From Stagnimonas sp. (GTDB taxonomy: Bacteria; Pseudomonadota; Gammaproteobacteria; Nevskiales; Nevskiaceae): 64,000 nucleotides of DNA. Location: NCBI GenBank assembly GCA_030696045.1, contig JAUYNO010000019.1, forward strand, positions 1 to 64,000, in the 5' to 3' direction. Each line of letters starts with the position of its first letter. Within the stretch, counting starts at the first letter, position 1. The notes below the pieces were generated by a model that was not told where the DNA came from, did no database searches, and was given only the letters and a program-made list of their open reading frames with translations. The translations under genes and the position numbers were made by a program. Below are positions 28,657 to 39,400 of the stretch, piece after piece.

Positions 28657-31230
28657 TCAGTTCAAAGAGCCAGTGGTAACTGCCCAACTGTCATTGACGC
28701 CGCCAATCGAAACCGACACGGTGGTCTTCGTCATCGGCAGCGACGACGAGGTCATTCGCAATCTCACTTGCGCCCCATTGTTTACGTTGCCCGGCGAGGT
28801 GGTAAACGCCGCCCCATTGATGGAGTAACTCGCGTCAGCACCGCTCACAGAGATTGGCGCAGCAGTGTTGATGCCACTGATGGTAATTGTGTTTGACGTA
28901 ATCACTGCCATGCGCGTGGCGTTGGACTGGTCGGTGAAATCAAATGGCTCTGGAGTGGCGTCGGCCGGAATCGTTACCGAGGTGAAAGTCGCCGATGCGG
29001 TGCCGATGCGTAGGGTTCCGGTTCGACTAGTCGCCTTGGTAGACGCTGCAACTTGGCGGACCTGAACCTGATCTCCGGCATGGACAGTCGATGCCTGCTT
29101 GCCCCAATCGCCTTGATTGACGCGATAGGAGCCTCCTTCGCCAATCTCGACTAGGGCACCCGCATTGATCCCGGTGACCGTAAAGGCAGGCCACACGACG
29201 GTGGTGGAAGGCTGAACGTTTTGACGATCCGCGAAGGCAAAAACATCAGGAGTGATGTCAGCATCATCCGACGCAGTCGTTGAAGTGAATGCGCCCGTCA
29301 CCCCACCGACCGACAAGGTCGTGGTTACGGAAGTCGATGCTGTTCCGGACGATTGATGTCGCAAACGCACAGACGCGCCTGATGGAACAGTCCCCGAAAC
29401 CTTGGTCCATCCACCGCCATTGATGCTGTAATGGCCGTTATCGACTTTGATGGGCGAAGGTGTATCAATCCCCGTGATCGTAACTGCATTCGAAATGACG
29501 GCCACGTCCCGCGCCACCGCCATTTGTGAGGCGAACGCGAACGCTTCGGGAACGGTATCCCCGCTCACTACGTTGACCGTGACCTGATCCAGTTGATTCG
29601 ACGCGTTGGAATCGAACTGGTTGGCACCGATCAGGGCTATCCGCGGCGTAATTTTCTTGTCGGAAGCAGGTGCCTTCAAGATCGCCTGAAGCTTCGGCGC
29701 TACCTCGTCGGCATCGAGGACGGCCGCCAAGTTGCAGGTCACAGAGGTACTGGCAGTAGCCCCGCAAGTCCAGTTCTCTCCGGTGATCGACTGCAATGGG
29801 GCCTCCGACGGAAAACTGAGCTTCACCGAAACTCCCGTCGAAGCGCCCACTGCGGCATTGAGGTCGGCGTCGTGACCATTCAACACCGACAGCTCCAACG
29901 CGATGTCGGCGTTGGGACTGACCTTGTCCGCTACGGCAGTTAACACCGCGACAAGATCGACGTCCTCAGGACCGGAGTACCGGCGACCAACGATGTTCTG
30001 ATAGATCTCTGAACCTTCCTGCTTTACGTCCGTCCACGCGAAAACCAGATCACCGTCGGCATCGACCGAAGTGCCTGCAGGCTCGCCTCCGAAGCCGGAG
30101 GTTGAAACCAGCGTCTCATCGGTCTCCGGGCTCCCGGACGCGTCGTACCAGCGGGCGAAGATGCCCTTGGGTTCTCCATTGCTCGACCAAGAAATCACAA
30201 ATCGCCCATCGGCATCCATGGAAACACTGGAGTCCCGCTGGTTGCCCCAGTCGGAATGGTTGACCTGCGTCTCCGCCCCCAGCTTGCTGCCATCAGCCGC
30301 GAACCGCTGGAAGACGATATCGGGGACGCCAGGCTCCCGCGCCCAGGTCGTCCAAGTCACCAAGAACTGGCCGTCCGCCTGCAGGGCGACGTCAGGAGCT
30401 TCCTGAACGTCGGCGCTGATCGTGGCCAACTGGATGACGTCGCCGACCGGCTGCCCGTCAGCGTCGTAGCGCTGGGCGTAGACATCGCGCGAATCGGCCT
30501 CGACCAGAGAGGTTCCCGCCCACACGACCACGAAGGCACCACTCTCGTTGATCGCCACAATCGGCCGCAGCGGGGTTCGCTCGCTGGAGAAATTGATCTC
30601 GAAGACCGGAGCTTGCGCCTGTCCAGCCGCGTTGAAGCGCTGTCCGTAGACATGGTATCGAGAAGTCGGATCGACTTTCTCCCAGACCACCACGAAGTCC
30701 CCGGACTCGCGCATGGCGATCTGCGGACTGGATGACCCGCCGGTGTGATCCAACTCCAGCACCGAAAACGGCCCCTTGGGCACGCCAAGGAAATCAAACT
30801 GGCGAGCGAGAATACGATTGCCGTATCCGTCACCGGGAGCACCGCTCCAGACAACTGTGAAATTGCCTACTCCATCCATCCCGACGCCAGAATAGTAGCT
30901 CGCGGACTCCGCGCCGGAGTCGATCCGGAATTCCAGGCTTTGCGGCGCACCCGCAGCGCTGTAGCGGCGCCCGTAGATATTCGTGACGCCCGACCGGTAG
31001 CGGTGCCAGGTCACAACGAAATTTCCGATCGGATCTCTGGCAACCGCCGGCGCACCATTGGACTCTCCAGCGCTGGAACCAGGATTCGGTCTTGAATTGA
31101 CTCGATACTCGCGGTCGAGCGGCGAATAGGGAGCATCAACAGCGTAGGCCTGGACGCACACCAAGAGCGGCACGCAGAAAGCAGGCAGCAGTGCCCGCCG
31201 AACGGAGGCAAAGAAAAACTTCGTGGTCAT
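28657..31230 (-). CDS. Large secreted repeat protein
   Basis: An 857-residue exported protein. After a signal peptide (to VQAYAVDA) come about six to seven repeats of roughly 55-60 residues built on DGxFVVxW and YxxRYDAxGxP (for example ESGDFVVVWEKVDPTSRYHV), suggesting a beta-propeller. A DUF11-like segment follows (about 425-545, containing VSVKLSFPSEAPL). The C-terminus has three repeats of about 95 residues built on TPEAFAF, TITGI and YSINGG motifs. The gene is visibly less G+C-rich than its neighbours, with AT-rich flanks, so horizontal acquisition is likely. Probably a surface or released protein. Confidence 0.85.
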   Translation of the reverse strand: MTTKFFFASVRRALLPAFCVPLLVCVQAYAVDAPYSPLDREYRVNSRPNPGSSAGESNGAPAVARDPIGNFVVTWHRYRSGVTNIYGRRYSAAGAPQSLEFRIDSGAESASYYSGVGMDGVGNFTVVWSGAPGDGYGNRILARQFDFLGVPKGPFSVLELDHTGGSSSPQIAMRESGDFVVVWEKVDPTSRYHVYGQRFNAAGQAQAPVFEINFSSERTPLRPIVAINESGAFVVVWAGTSLVEADSRDVYAQRYDADGQPVGDVIQLATISADVQEAPDVALQADGQFLVTWTTWAREPGVPDIVFQRFAADGSKLGAETQVNHSDWGNQRDSSVSMDADGRFVISWSSNGEPKGIFARWYDASGSPETDETLVSTSGFGGEPAGTSVDADGDLVFAWTDVKQEGSEIYQNIVGRRYSGPEDVDLVAVLTAVADKVSPNADIALELSVLNGHDADLNAAVGASTGVSVKLSFPSEAPLQSITGENWTCGATASTSVTCNLAAVLDADEVAPKLQAILKAPASDKKITPRIALIGANQFDSNASNQLDQVTVNVVSGDTVPEAFAFASQMAVARDVAVISNAVTITGIDTPSPIKVDNGHYSINGGGWTKVSGTVPSGASVRLRHQSSGTASTSVTTTLSVGGVTGAFTSTTASDDADITPDVFAFADRQNVQPSTTVVWPAFTVTGINAGALVEIGEGGSYRVNQGDWGKQASTVHAGDQVQVRQVAASTKATSRTGTLRIGTASATFTSVTIPADATPEPFDFTDQSNATRMAVITSNTITISGINTAAPISVSGADASYSINGAAFTTSPGNVNNGAQVRLRMTSSSLPMTKTTVSVSIGGVNDSWAVTTGSLN

Positions 31231-31289
31231 AAATGCGCCCTTCCCAGCGCAGCCGACATTCGGCAGATCTTTAAAATACTTTGCTATGC

Positions 31290-31309
31290 ATATGATAACG
31301 GTGTCATAT
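31290..31309. promoter_or_regulatory. ATATGA-N8-TCATAT inverted repeat in AT-rich promoter region
   Basis: Perfect six-base arms in the AT-rich stretch upstream of the secreted repeat protein. On the minus strand TTATCA and TTTAAA are spaced 17 bases apart and could be -35/-10 elements overlapping the palindrome. The stretch 31231-31475 between the divergent genes holds nothing else that I recognise. Confidence 0.35.
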
Positions 31310-31475
31310 TAAGGACAGCGAACCTCGGCGGCAATGGCAAATTTTCATCCGAGCCCATGTTGATTGGGTTCGCTGACGATGATTTTGCAGCCCGCCCGTC
31401 GCCGTTTGTCGGCAGTCGTCGCCCTCGTGTCCAGTGGTCAAGAAATCCTCACCTCGGCCGCGTAGCGTGCCGATC

Positions 31476-33461
31476 ATGACCGCTCCGCTGACTGCCCTGC
31501 CGCCGCCGCTCCTGGCCGAGCCCGGCGACCCCACGCCGATGCCGGCGGCCTCGGCCAGCCATCCGCTGCACATCGCCCTGCGCGAGCTGGCCGCCAGCGA
31601 GGCCAATCTGCTGGCAGCGGATTTCGTCGAGCGTCTCGACGGCGCCCTGCAGTCGCTCTGCGCCGAAGCCCGCAACGTCGCCGAAACCCGCGCCGCCATC
31701 GACCTCGGCGATGCCCTGAAGATGAGCCGCGCCGGCCTGCAGCGGCGCATCGCGCAGGCCTTCGTGCACCGACTCGACCCGCTGGCACCTCGGCCGGTAG
31801 CGCGCTTGATCGACCTCGAGCGCCTGAGCGTGCTGCCGACCGACGAGCTGGAGGAAACCATCGCCCTCGCCCACCTGAGCCAGCAGGCCGAGCGGCTCGC
31901 CGGTGACGCCGGCCGACGCCTGCGTGGTCGCCTGACCTGGGCCGCGCGCAGCCTGGGCCTGCCGGCGCTGGCCCAGGCTTTCGAACCCTCGGCGCCGGGC
32001 CAGTGCTTTGCCACCGCCTTCCGCGACCTGGACCTGGAGCCAGCGCAGCGCCTGCTCGCCTACCGGCTGGTGGAAAGCCATGCCCTGCCGCTATGGCCGG
32101 CGGTGCTGGAGGCGGCGCAGCAGCTGCTGGACCGTCACGGCCTGGGCGAACCCCTGGTCGCCGGCACCACCCTGGCGCCGCCCCTGCTGGTCGCCGAGCC
32201 CAGCCTGCAATGCCTGCGGGAAATGGCGGCCCGCCGCCAGGACGAAGGCGATACCGAATTGGCGCGCTGCCTGCTGGCCCAGGCTGAAGACGGCGGCCCG
32301 GCCCTGACCGCGCTGGCGGCCGCCGGCCAGTGGCTGGACTCGCTGCTGGCCGAGCCGCAGCTGCCGGCCGCCCTGCTGCCAGACCTGGAGAGCCTGCGCT
32401 TTCCCCTGCTCAAGGCGGCGGTCGCCGACCCCAGCTTCTTCAGCAATCCCGGCCACCAGCTGCGGCGCTCGATCAACACCCTGGCCGAGCGCTTCGCGCT
32501 GGCTGCCCCCAAGGGGCTGATGCTGGCGCCCTTGCGCGCCGACCTGCGCGAGCTGCTGACGCAGATCGCCATCAGCGGCGCCTTCGCCCGCGACCTGCTG
32601 CCCTATTGCGAACCGCTGGCCGCCGAGGACGTGGCGCAGTTCTTCGAACAGCAGCGTCACGAGCAACAGGCTCGCCGCGAAAATCTGCTGTTGCAGATCC
32701 GCTGCCTGGTCAGCCGCGAGGTGGAAGCCCAGACCCTGGGCAGCGAGCTGCCGGCAACGGCCGCGCCCCTGGTATCCGGCGGCTTCCTGCCCCTGATCGC
32801 GGCAGCCCGGCTGCGGCACGGCGCCGGCTCGCCGCAGGACCGCGAGGCCGGTGCGCTGCTGGAAGAATTCACCGCCAGCTTCGGCCTGGGCGTCGGCAGC
32901 GAGGCACGGGCCCGCCTGGTGGACCGCATCGGCGCCGCCCTGCTGGAAGCCGGCCTGCGCGAAGACCGCGTCGCGCAACTGATCAGCGGCCTGGAGCAGG
33001 CCTACGAACAGGCCGCCACCGAACCCAGCCTGCTCGCCTACCTGCGCAGTCAGCCGACAGTGCAGGAAGTCGATTCCCTGCTGGCAGCCCTGGTTCCGCC
33101 GCATGTCTCCAGCAGCACGCCAGCGCCCCTGCCGGAAGCCATTCTGGCAACCGCCGGCCCGGAGCACCCGGACCTGGCTTCGGTACTGAAGCCACTGCTG
33201 CGCGCCGAGCAGTGGTTCCGCGTCCACGACCCGCGCAGCGGTGATGACCGCTGGTTGTGCCTGTCCGAACACTACCCGGCGCAGGACATGCTCAGCTTCC
33301 GGGGCTCCGACGGCATCGCCGCTCTGGGCCTGCGCGCCAGCCAGTTCGTGCAGGACCTGATCGCCGGTCGCGCCGAACCGCTCAACACCGAATCCGAGCT
33401 GGCGCGGCTGCTGCGGACCCGTGCCAGACCGGCGGCGGAGCGTCAGCTGGCGCGCGCCTGA
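31476..33461 (+). CDS. DUF1631-like protein
   Basis: A roughly 660-residue, mainly helical cytoplasmic protein resembling DUF1631 proteins (often mislabelled thymidine phosphorylase). Family-like parts are FVERLDGALQSLCAEA, LKMSRAGLQRRIAQAF, the middle domain with FFSNPGHQLRRSINTLAE, and the C-terminal LRAEQWFRVHDPRSGDDRW...LSFRG. It is shorter than many members. The start is uncertain: ATG 31476 or GTG 31434. Function unknown; it lies upstream of the SOS cassette with its own stop before the LexA box. Confidence 0.75.
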   Translation: MTAPLTALPPPLLAEPGDPTPMPAASASHPLHIALRELAASEANLLAADFVERLDGALQSLCAEARNVAETRAAIDLGDALKMSRAGLQRRIAQAFVHRLDPLAPRPVARLIDLERLSVLPTDELEETIALAHLSQQAERLAGDAGRRLRGRLTWAARSLGLPALAQAFEPSAPGQCFATAFRDLDLEPAQRLLAYRLVESHALPLWPAVLEAAQQLLDRHGLGEPLVAGTTLAPPLLVAEPSLQCLREMAARRQDEGDTELARCLLAQAEDGGPALTALAAAGQWLDSLLAEPQLPAALLPDLESLRFPLLKAAVADPSFFSNPGHQLRRSINTLAERFALAAPKGLMLAPLRADLRELLTQIAISGAFARDLLPYCEPLAAEDVAQFFEQQRHEQQARRENLLLQIRCLVSREVEAQTLGSELPATAAPLVSGGFLPLIAAARLRHGAGSPQDREAGALLEEFTASFGLGVGSEARARLVDRIGAALLEAGLREDRVAQLISGLEQAYEQAATEPSLLAYLRSQPTVQEVDSLLAALVPPHVSSSTPAPLPEAILATAGPEHPDLASVLKPLLRAEQWFRVHDPRSGDDRWLCLSEHYPAQDMLSFRGSDGIAALGLRASQFVQDLIAGRAEPLNTESELARLLRTRARPAAERQLARA

Positions 33462-33514
33462 AGCCTCGCTTGCGGGTGCCGCGCCGGCATTGACAGTCGG
33501 CACGGGCAGGAGCA

Positions 33515-33530
33515 CTGTATAGATATACAG
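33515..33530 (+). promoter_or_regulatory. LexA (SOS) box
   Basis: CTGTATAGATATACAG, a perfect CTGT-N8-ACAG palindrome matching the gammaproteobacterial SOS box, 17 bases upstream of the lexA ATG. It should place lexA-imuA-imuB-dnaE2 under LexA autorepression and DNA-damage induction. Confidence 0.95.
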
Positions 33531-33546
33531 TTAACCTCCAATCGCC

Positions 33547-34215
33547 ATGGACCTCACCCCCCGTCAGGCCGAAATCCTGGACTTCCTGCGTCGTCACCGC
33601 GACGAGCAGGGTGTGCCGCCGACCCGGGCGGAGATCGTCACTGCCTTTGGCTTCCGCTCGCCCACTGCCGCCGAGGACCATCTGCGGGCGCTGGCGCGCA
33701 AGGGCGTGATCGAGCTCAAGCCCGGCGCCTCGCGCGGCATCCGCCTGCTGGAGCGCGCCGACGAGTATCTCAGCGAGGCGGTACAACTCGCCCGCCGCGA
33801 AGCCGCCAACGAGGCCAGCCTGCCGCTGGTGGGCCGGGTCGCCGCCGGCGCGCCGATCCTGTCCGACCCCAATGTCGAGACCCGCATCCCGCTGGCCGGG
33901 GATTTCTTCCGCCCGCGCGCGCACTTCCTGCTGCGGGTGCAGGGCGAGTCGATGCGCGACGCCGGCATCCTCGACGGCGACCTCCTGGCCGTGCACCAGA
34001 CCCCGGAGGCGCGCAGCGGCCAGACCGTGGTGGCGCGGCTGGACGACGAGATCACCGTCAAGACCCTGCGCCTGCGGGGCGGCATCGCCGAGCTGCTGCC
34101 GGCCAATCCCGATTTCGCTCCCATTGTCATCGACCTCTCACGGGAAAGCCTCGTGATCGAAGGGCTGGCAGTGGGCCTTATTCGCGGCGGCTTCGGCTCG
34201 CCGCTGATTCGTTAA
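33547..34215 (+). CDS. lexA: LexA repressor
   Basis: SOS repressor of 222 residues. The N-terminal winged helix has PPTRAEIVTAFGFRSPTAAEDHL; the cleavage site is Ala100-Gly101 (VAAGAPI); the self-cleavage dyad is Ser135 (VQGESMRDAGI) and Lys172 (ITVKTL). The N-terminus and the box match ordinary E. coli-type LexA. It is the first gene of a mutasome cassette, as for the second LexA of pseudomonads; whether the genome has another lexA cannot be seen. Confidence 0.97.
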   Translation: MDLTPRQAEILDFLRRHRDEQGVPPTRAEIVTAFGFRSPTAAEDHLRALARKGVIELKPGASRGIRLLERADEYLSEAVQLARREAANEASLPLVGRVAAGAPILSDPNVETRIPLAGDFFRPRAHFLLRVQGESMRDAGILDGDLLAVHQTPEARSGQTVVARLDDEITVKTLRLRGGIAELLPANPDFAPIVIDLSRESLVIEGLAVGLIRGGFGSPLIR

Positions 34216-34227
34216 CCGGTACCCGCC

Positions 34228-34860
34228 ATGCGCCTCTCGCTCGCCACCCCGCCACCGGAACTCACCGCCCTGCTCGACAGCGGCCGTCTCTGGCGCGGCC
34301 AGGAAGCACCACGCATCGCCGCCGAAGCCAGCGGCCACGCGCGGCTCGACGCCCTGCTGCCCGGCGGCGGCTGGCCGAAAGCGGCGCTGTCGGAAGTGCT
34401 GCACCCGCAGCCCGGCACCGGCGAGATGGCGCTGGTGCTACCGCTGCTGGCGCGGCTCAGCCAGGCCGAGCAGCACATCGCCTTCGTCGCGCCGCCGCTG
34501 ATCCCCTACGCCCCCGGCCTCGCCCAGGGCGGTGTGCAGCTCGACTACACCCTGGTCGTGCAGACGCCCAATCCGGCCGAAAGCCTCTGGGCCAGCGAGC
34601 AGCTGCTGCGCTCCGGCCAGGCCGCCGTACTGGTCTGGGCCGACGCCGCCAGCCCGCAAGGCCTGCGCCGCCTGCAGCTGGCGGCCGAGGAGAGTGGCGG
34701 CATGGTCCTGCTGTTCCGCAGCCTGCGCCGCGCCGCCGAGCCCTCGCCCGCCGCGCTTCGGTTGGCGGTGCGCCGCGAGCACGGGGTGCCGCGTGTGCAG
34801 GTGCTGAAGACGCGCGGCCACGGCGGCGGCCATCCGCGGCCGGTGGCGCTCGGCCAATGA
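34228..34860 (+). CDS. imuA: ImuA, RecA-like mutasome accessory protein
   Basis: A 210-residue protein related to RecA/SulA found in DNA-damage mutagenesis cassettes. Visible features: WRGQEAPRIAAEASGHARLD, LLPGGGWPKAALSEVL, a P-loop-like HPQPGTGEMAL region and VLVWADAASPQGLRRLQLAAE. It helps ImuB and DnaE2 in error-prone translesion synthesis. It follows lexA after 12 bases. Confidence 0.93.
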   Translation: MRLSLATPPPELTALLDSGRLWRGQEAPRIAAEASGHARLDALLPGGGWPKAALSEVLHPQPGTGEMALVLPLLARLSQAEQHIAFVAPPLIPYAPGLAQGGVQLDYTLVVQTPNPAESLWASEQLLRSGQAAVLVWADAASPQGLRRLQLAAEESGGMVLLFRSLRRAAEPSPAALRLAVRREHGVPRVQVLKTRGHGGGHPRPVALGQ

Positions 34861-34876
34861 GCGTGGAGTTGGTGCC

Positions 34877-36301
34877 GTGCTGTGGCTGTGCCTGGATTTC
34901 CCGGCGCTGGGGCGCGAGGCCCTCGGCGTCGATGCTGATACCGCCGTTCTCGGTGCGCGCGGCAGCCATCGCTGGCTGATCACCGAGGTCGCCGGCAGCG
35001 TGGCCGGCAAGGCGCTATCAGCCGGCATCTCGCTCGCCACTGCGCGCACCCATGCCCCTGAACTGAACACCCTGCCGCGCAAGCCCGAAGCCGAGCGCGA
35101 ACAGCTGGAGGCGCTCGCCCACACGCTCTACCGCTACGGCAGCCCGGTGGTCGCCGAAGTGCTGGAACATCCCGAGCCCTACGCCGTGCCGCGCTGGCGT
35201 GTGTCGGTCGAGGTCGGCGCCAGCCTGTCGCTGTTCGGCGGTGTCGAATCCTTGCGCGAACAGCTGCTGCTGGAGCTGCTGGACTGGAACTGCGCCGCGC
35301 GAGCCGGCATCGCACCGAGCCGACTCGCTGCCGGCCTGCTGGCGGAAGCCGGCGAGAGCACGCCCTGCCTGCAGATCAAGGAACTCGCCGGACGCCTGCG
35401 GCCACTACCGATCCGCTTGCTGCCCTGGCCAGCAGCGACACTGGATGCACTCATCAGCATCGGACTGAGCCGGATCGGTGAGCTGCTCGATGCGCCAACA
35501 GAAACCCTGCGCCAACGCTTCGGCGCCGAAGTACCGCGCGACCTCGACCGCCTGCTGGCGCGCCGCGCCGAGCCCTATCGCGCCATCGAACCACCGCCGG
35601 TGTTCGCCGCGCGCTTCGAGCTGCACGGCGAGGTCGACAACATCGAGACCCTGCTGTTTCCGCTCAGGCGCTTGTGCCAGCGCTTCGCCGCCTATCTGTC
35701 GGCGCGCGCGGTGACGTCGATGCACTGCCGGTTGGAGCTGCGCCACGACTTCGGCGCGCCCACCATCGTGCCGCTGCAGCTGCTCAGCCCCAGCCGCGAG
35801 GCGGCACGCTGGTTCGAGATCCTGCGCGAGCGCCTGTACCGCCAGCCACCGACACAGGCCGTGCGCGAGCTGTATCTGTCGGCCGAGGACTTTCTGCCGA
35901 TTACCGGCTCGCAAGCCGCGCTTTTCGACGAGCACCGCCTGAGCCGCGAGCGGCAGGCGATGCTGGAAAAACTGATTGCGCGCTATGGCGAACCCTGCCT
36001 GTGGCGACCCGCCCTGGCGGCAGATCATCGGCCCGAGCGCGCCTGGCAGGCGGGCACATTGCAGGGTGCTGGCGCGGCACTGCCTGCCAGCCGCAGCCGT
36101 CGGCCGCTATGGCTGCTGCCGAAAGCCAAGCTCATCGCCCAGCCCCCCGTCGAAGGCCTGCCCGAACGCATCGAAACCGGCTGGTGGGATGGCGCCCCCG
36201 CGCACCGCGACTACCACCGCGTGCAGCTGGGCGAGCGCGCTGCCTGGGTCTATCACGATCTCGATGACGGCCGCTGGCATCTGCAGGGACTGTGGGAGTG
36301 A
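34877..36301 (+). CDS. imuB: ImuB, Y-family polymerase-like mutasome protein
   Basis: A 474-residue Y-family polymerase homologue starting with GTG (LWLCLDFPALGREAL). The palm and little-finger regions are present (ISIGLSRIGELLDAPTETLR, LHGEVDNIETLLFPLRRL), but where DinB has the second acidic pair this protein reads VEVGASLSLFGG, so it is catalytically inactive as in known ImuB. It acts as a hub linking the beta clamp and DnaE2. The C-terminus ends DLDDGRWHLQGLWE. Confidence 0.95.
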   Translation: MLWLCLDFPALGREALGVDADTAVLGARGSHRWLITEVAGSVAGKALSAGISLATARTHAPELNTLPRKPEAEREQLEALAHTLYRYGSPVVAEVLEHPEPYAVPRWRVSVEVGASLSLFGGVESLREQLLLELLDWNCAARAGIAPSRLAAGLLAEAGESTPCLQIKELAGRLRPLPIRLLPWPAATLDALISIGLSRIGELLDAPTETLRQRFGAEVPRDLDRLLARRAEPYRAIEPPPVFAARFELHGEVDNIETLLFPLRRLCQRFAAYLSARAVTSMHCRLELRHDFGAPTIVPLQLLSPSREAARWFEILRERLYRQPPTQAVRELYLSAEDFLPITGSQAALFDEHRLSRERQAMLEKLIARYGEPCLWRPALAADHRPERAWQAGTLQGAGAALPASRSRRPLWLLPKAKLIAQPPVEGLPERIETGWWDGAPAHRDYHRVQLGERAAWVYHDLDDGRWHLQGLWE

Positions 36302-36434
36302 GATTGCCGGCACGGTGTTTGGCCGCAGGCCAAGGGGTACGGGAGGCAAGCTCCTCGCGGCCGGCACGGCCTCGCCTCCATCGCTTTGGCAGCAGGCCGT
36401 GAGCCGCAGCCCCGAAGCTCCCGAAGCGCCGGAG

Positions 36435-39400
36435 ATGGATCTTGCGACCGAGGTGCTGGCCGTGGCACCGGGCACACCCGACTACGCCGAACTGCACTGC
36501 ATCTCCAACTTCAGCTTCCTGCGCGGCGGTTCAAGCCCGCAGGAGCTGGTCGCGCAGGCTCAGGCGCTGCGCTACAGCGCGCTGGCGATCACCGACGAAT
36601 GCAGCCTGGCCGGCATCGTGCGCGCCTGGGAGCAAGCCAAGCTCCAACCGATCCATCTGATCTTCGGCACCACGCTGCAACTGAGCGACGGGCCGCGCCT
36701 GCTGCTGCTGGCCGAGAACCGCGAAGGCTATGCCCGCATCAGCGCTGCCATTACCCGCGCACGCCTGAACACCACCAAGGGCAGCTATCGCCTGAGCAGT
36801 CTCGACTTCCACCGCGACTGGCACGATGTGTCGGCGATCTGGCTGCCGGGCACCGTTCCCGATCCGCGCGAGGCCGCCTGGGTGCAGGAGCGCTTCGGCT
36901 ACGGTTGGATCGCTATCGAGCGACATCTCGACGGCGACGATGGTGCGCGCATCGACCACTTGCTGAAGCTGGGCCGGCAATACGGACTGCGGCCCGTGGC
37001 CTGCGGCGACGTGCACTACCACAGCCCGGATCGGCGGCGGCTGCAGGACGTGCTCACCGCACTGCGGCTGAAAACCTCGGTGGATCGCTGTGGCCAGGCC
37101 TTGCTGGCCAATGGCCAGCGCCATCTGCGTCGGCGCGAGGAGATCGCAGCGCTCTACGACCCGGCCTGGATCGCGGAAACCCTGCTGATCGCGCGGCGCT
37201 GCAACTTCCAGCTGGAGGAGCTGCGCTACGAGTACCCCAAAGCCCTGACTCCCCAGGGGATCACACCCACCGATCACCTGCGCAAGCTCACCGGCGAAGG
37301 CATGGCCCGCCGATGGCCGCAGGGCTGTCCGCACAAGGTGCGCGCGCAGATCGAACGGGAGCTGGAGTTGATTGCCTACAAGCAATACGAGGCCTTCTTC
37401 CTGACCGTCGAGGACATCGTCCGCTACGCCCGCAGCCAGGACATCCTCTGCCAGGGCCGGGGCTCCGCCGCCAACTCGGCGGTCTGCTATGCCCTGGGCA
37501 TCACCGAGGTGAACCCCGAGCTGACCGACCTGCTGTTCGAGCGTTTCGTCTCCAGGGAGCGCGATGAGGCGCCGGACATCGACGTCGATTTCGAGCACCA
37601 GCGCCGCGAGGAGGTGATCCAGTACATCTACCGCAAGTACGGCCGCCAGCACGCCGCCCTCGCTGCCACCGTCATCCACTACCGCAGCCGCCTGGCCCTG
37701 CGCGACGTCGGCCGCGCACTGGGCGTGGCACCGGAGACGATCGACCGCTTCGGCACCGCACTGGCCTGGTGGGACGGCACCGAAAAATGGGAGGAGCGCC
37801 TAGCCGAGCTCGGCATCGATCCACGGTCCGCGCAGTTCCGGCTCTGGCTGTCGCTGGCGCGCCAGCTGCAGGGCTTCCCGCGCCATCTTTCGCAGCACGT
37901 CGGCGGCTTCGTGATTTCCGAACGACCGGTGCACGAACTGGTACCGATGGAAAACGCGGCGATGAAGGATCGCAGCATCATCGAGTGGGACAAGGACGAT
38001 CTCGAATCGCTGGGGTTGCTGAAGGTCGATGTGCTGGCCCTGGGCATGCTCAGCGCGCTGCGGCGGATGCTGAGTTCCGTGTCGCGACGCGAAGGTCGGA
38101 CTTTTGCGCTGAGCGACATTCCCCGTGAGGACGCTGCGACCTACCAGATGATCCGCGACGCGAAGACCGTCGGCGTATTCCAGATCGAATCCCGCGCGCA
38201 GATGGCGATGCTGCCGCGCCTGCGTCCGGAGAATTTCTACGATCTGGTGATCCAGATCGCCATCGTCCGGCCCGGCCCCATCGAGGGCGGCATGGTGCAT
38301 CCCTACCTCAAGGCCCGCGCCCGCAGGCGCCAGGAACCGGGCTGGGAACCGCAGTACTACGGCAAGCTGCAGCCGGCCCTGGAACGCACGCTCGGCATCC
38401 CGATCTTCCAGGAACAGGTGATGCAGATCGTTTCCATCGCCGCCGATTTCACGCCGGGCGAAGCCGACCATGTGCGCCGCTCGATGGCGGCCTGGAAGCG
38501 CAGCGGCGGGCTGGAGAAATTCGAGGGCAAGCTCAAGCAGGGCATGGCGGCGAACGGCTATCCATCCGACTTCGCCGACAGCATCTACAAGATGATCCTC
38601 GGCTTCGGCAGCTATGGCTTTCCGGAATCACATTCGGCCAGTTTCGCGATCCTGGCCTACGCCTCGTCCTGGCTGAAATGCCACCAGCCAGCCGCCTTCA
38701 TCGCCGGTCTGCTCGACAGTCAGCCCATGGGCTTCTATCCGCCGACCATGCTGGTGAGCGAGGCGAAGAAGATGGGCGTGACAATGCTGCCGGTCAGCGT
38801 GATCGACTCGGATTGGGACAGCCGCCTGCACTGGCAGCGCCCCGAAGACGAATCCGACCGGGGCGCGCTGAGACTCGGCTTCAACCGCATCTGCGGCTTC
38901 AACGAAGCAGCCGCGCAACGGATCATGGTCACCCGTGCGCAGCGCCCTTTCCGCGATGCCGCCGACCTCGCAGCACGCGCTCGGCTGTCGCGCCATGAAC
39001 TGGACCTGCTGGCGCGGGCTGATGCGTTGCAAGCACTCGCCGGACATCGCAATCAGGCACGTTGGCTGTCGCTCGGCTACACCCCGCAGACCGATCTGCT
39101 GGCCGCCGTGCCCCGGCAGGAAGCGCAGCTATCGCTGCCCATGCCCAGCGAAGGCGCGGAAATCATCAGCGACTACCGCAGCGTAGGTCTCAGCCTTCGC
39201 AAGCATCCGGTGGCGCTGCTGCGGCCAAAGCTCGACAAACTCAGGGTCACGCCCAACGAGAAGCTGGCACAGCTGCGGCACGGACAGCTGCTGCGTGTCG
39301 CCGGCCTGACCATGTTCCGGCAGCGACCGCCGGAAGCGAAGGGCGTCATGTTCATGACGCTCGAAGACGAGACCGGTATCGTCAACCTGGTGGTCTGGGC

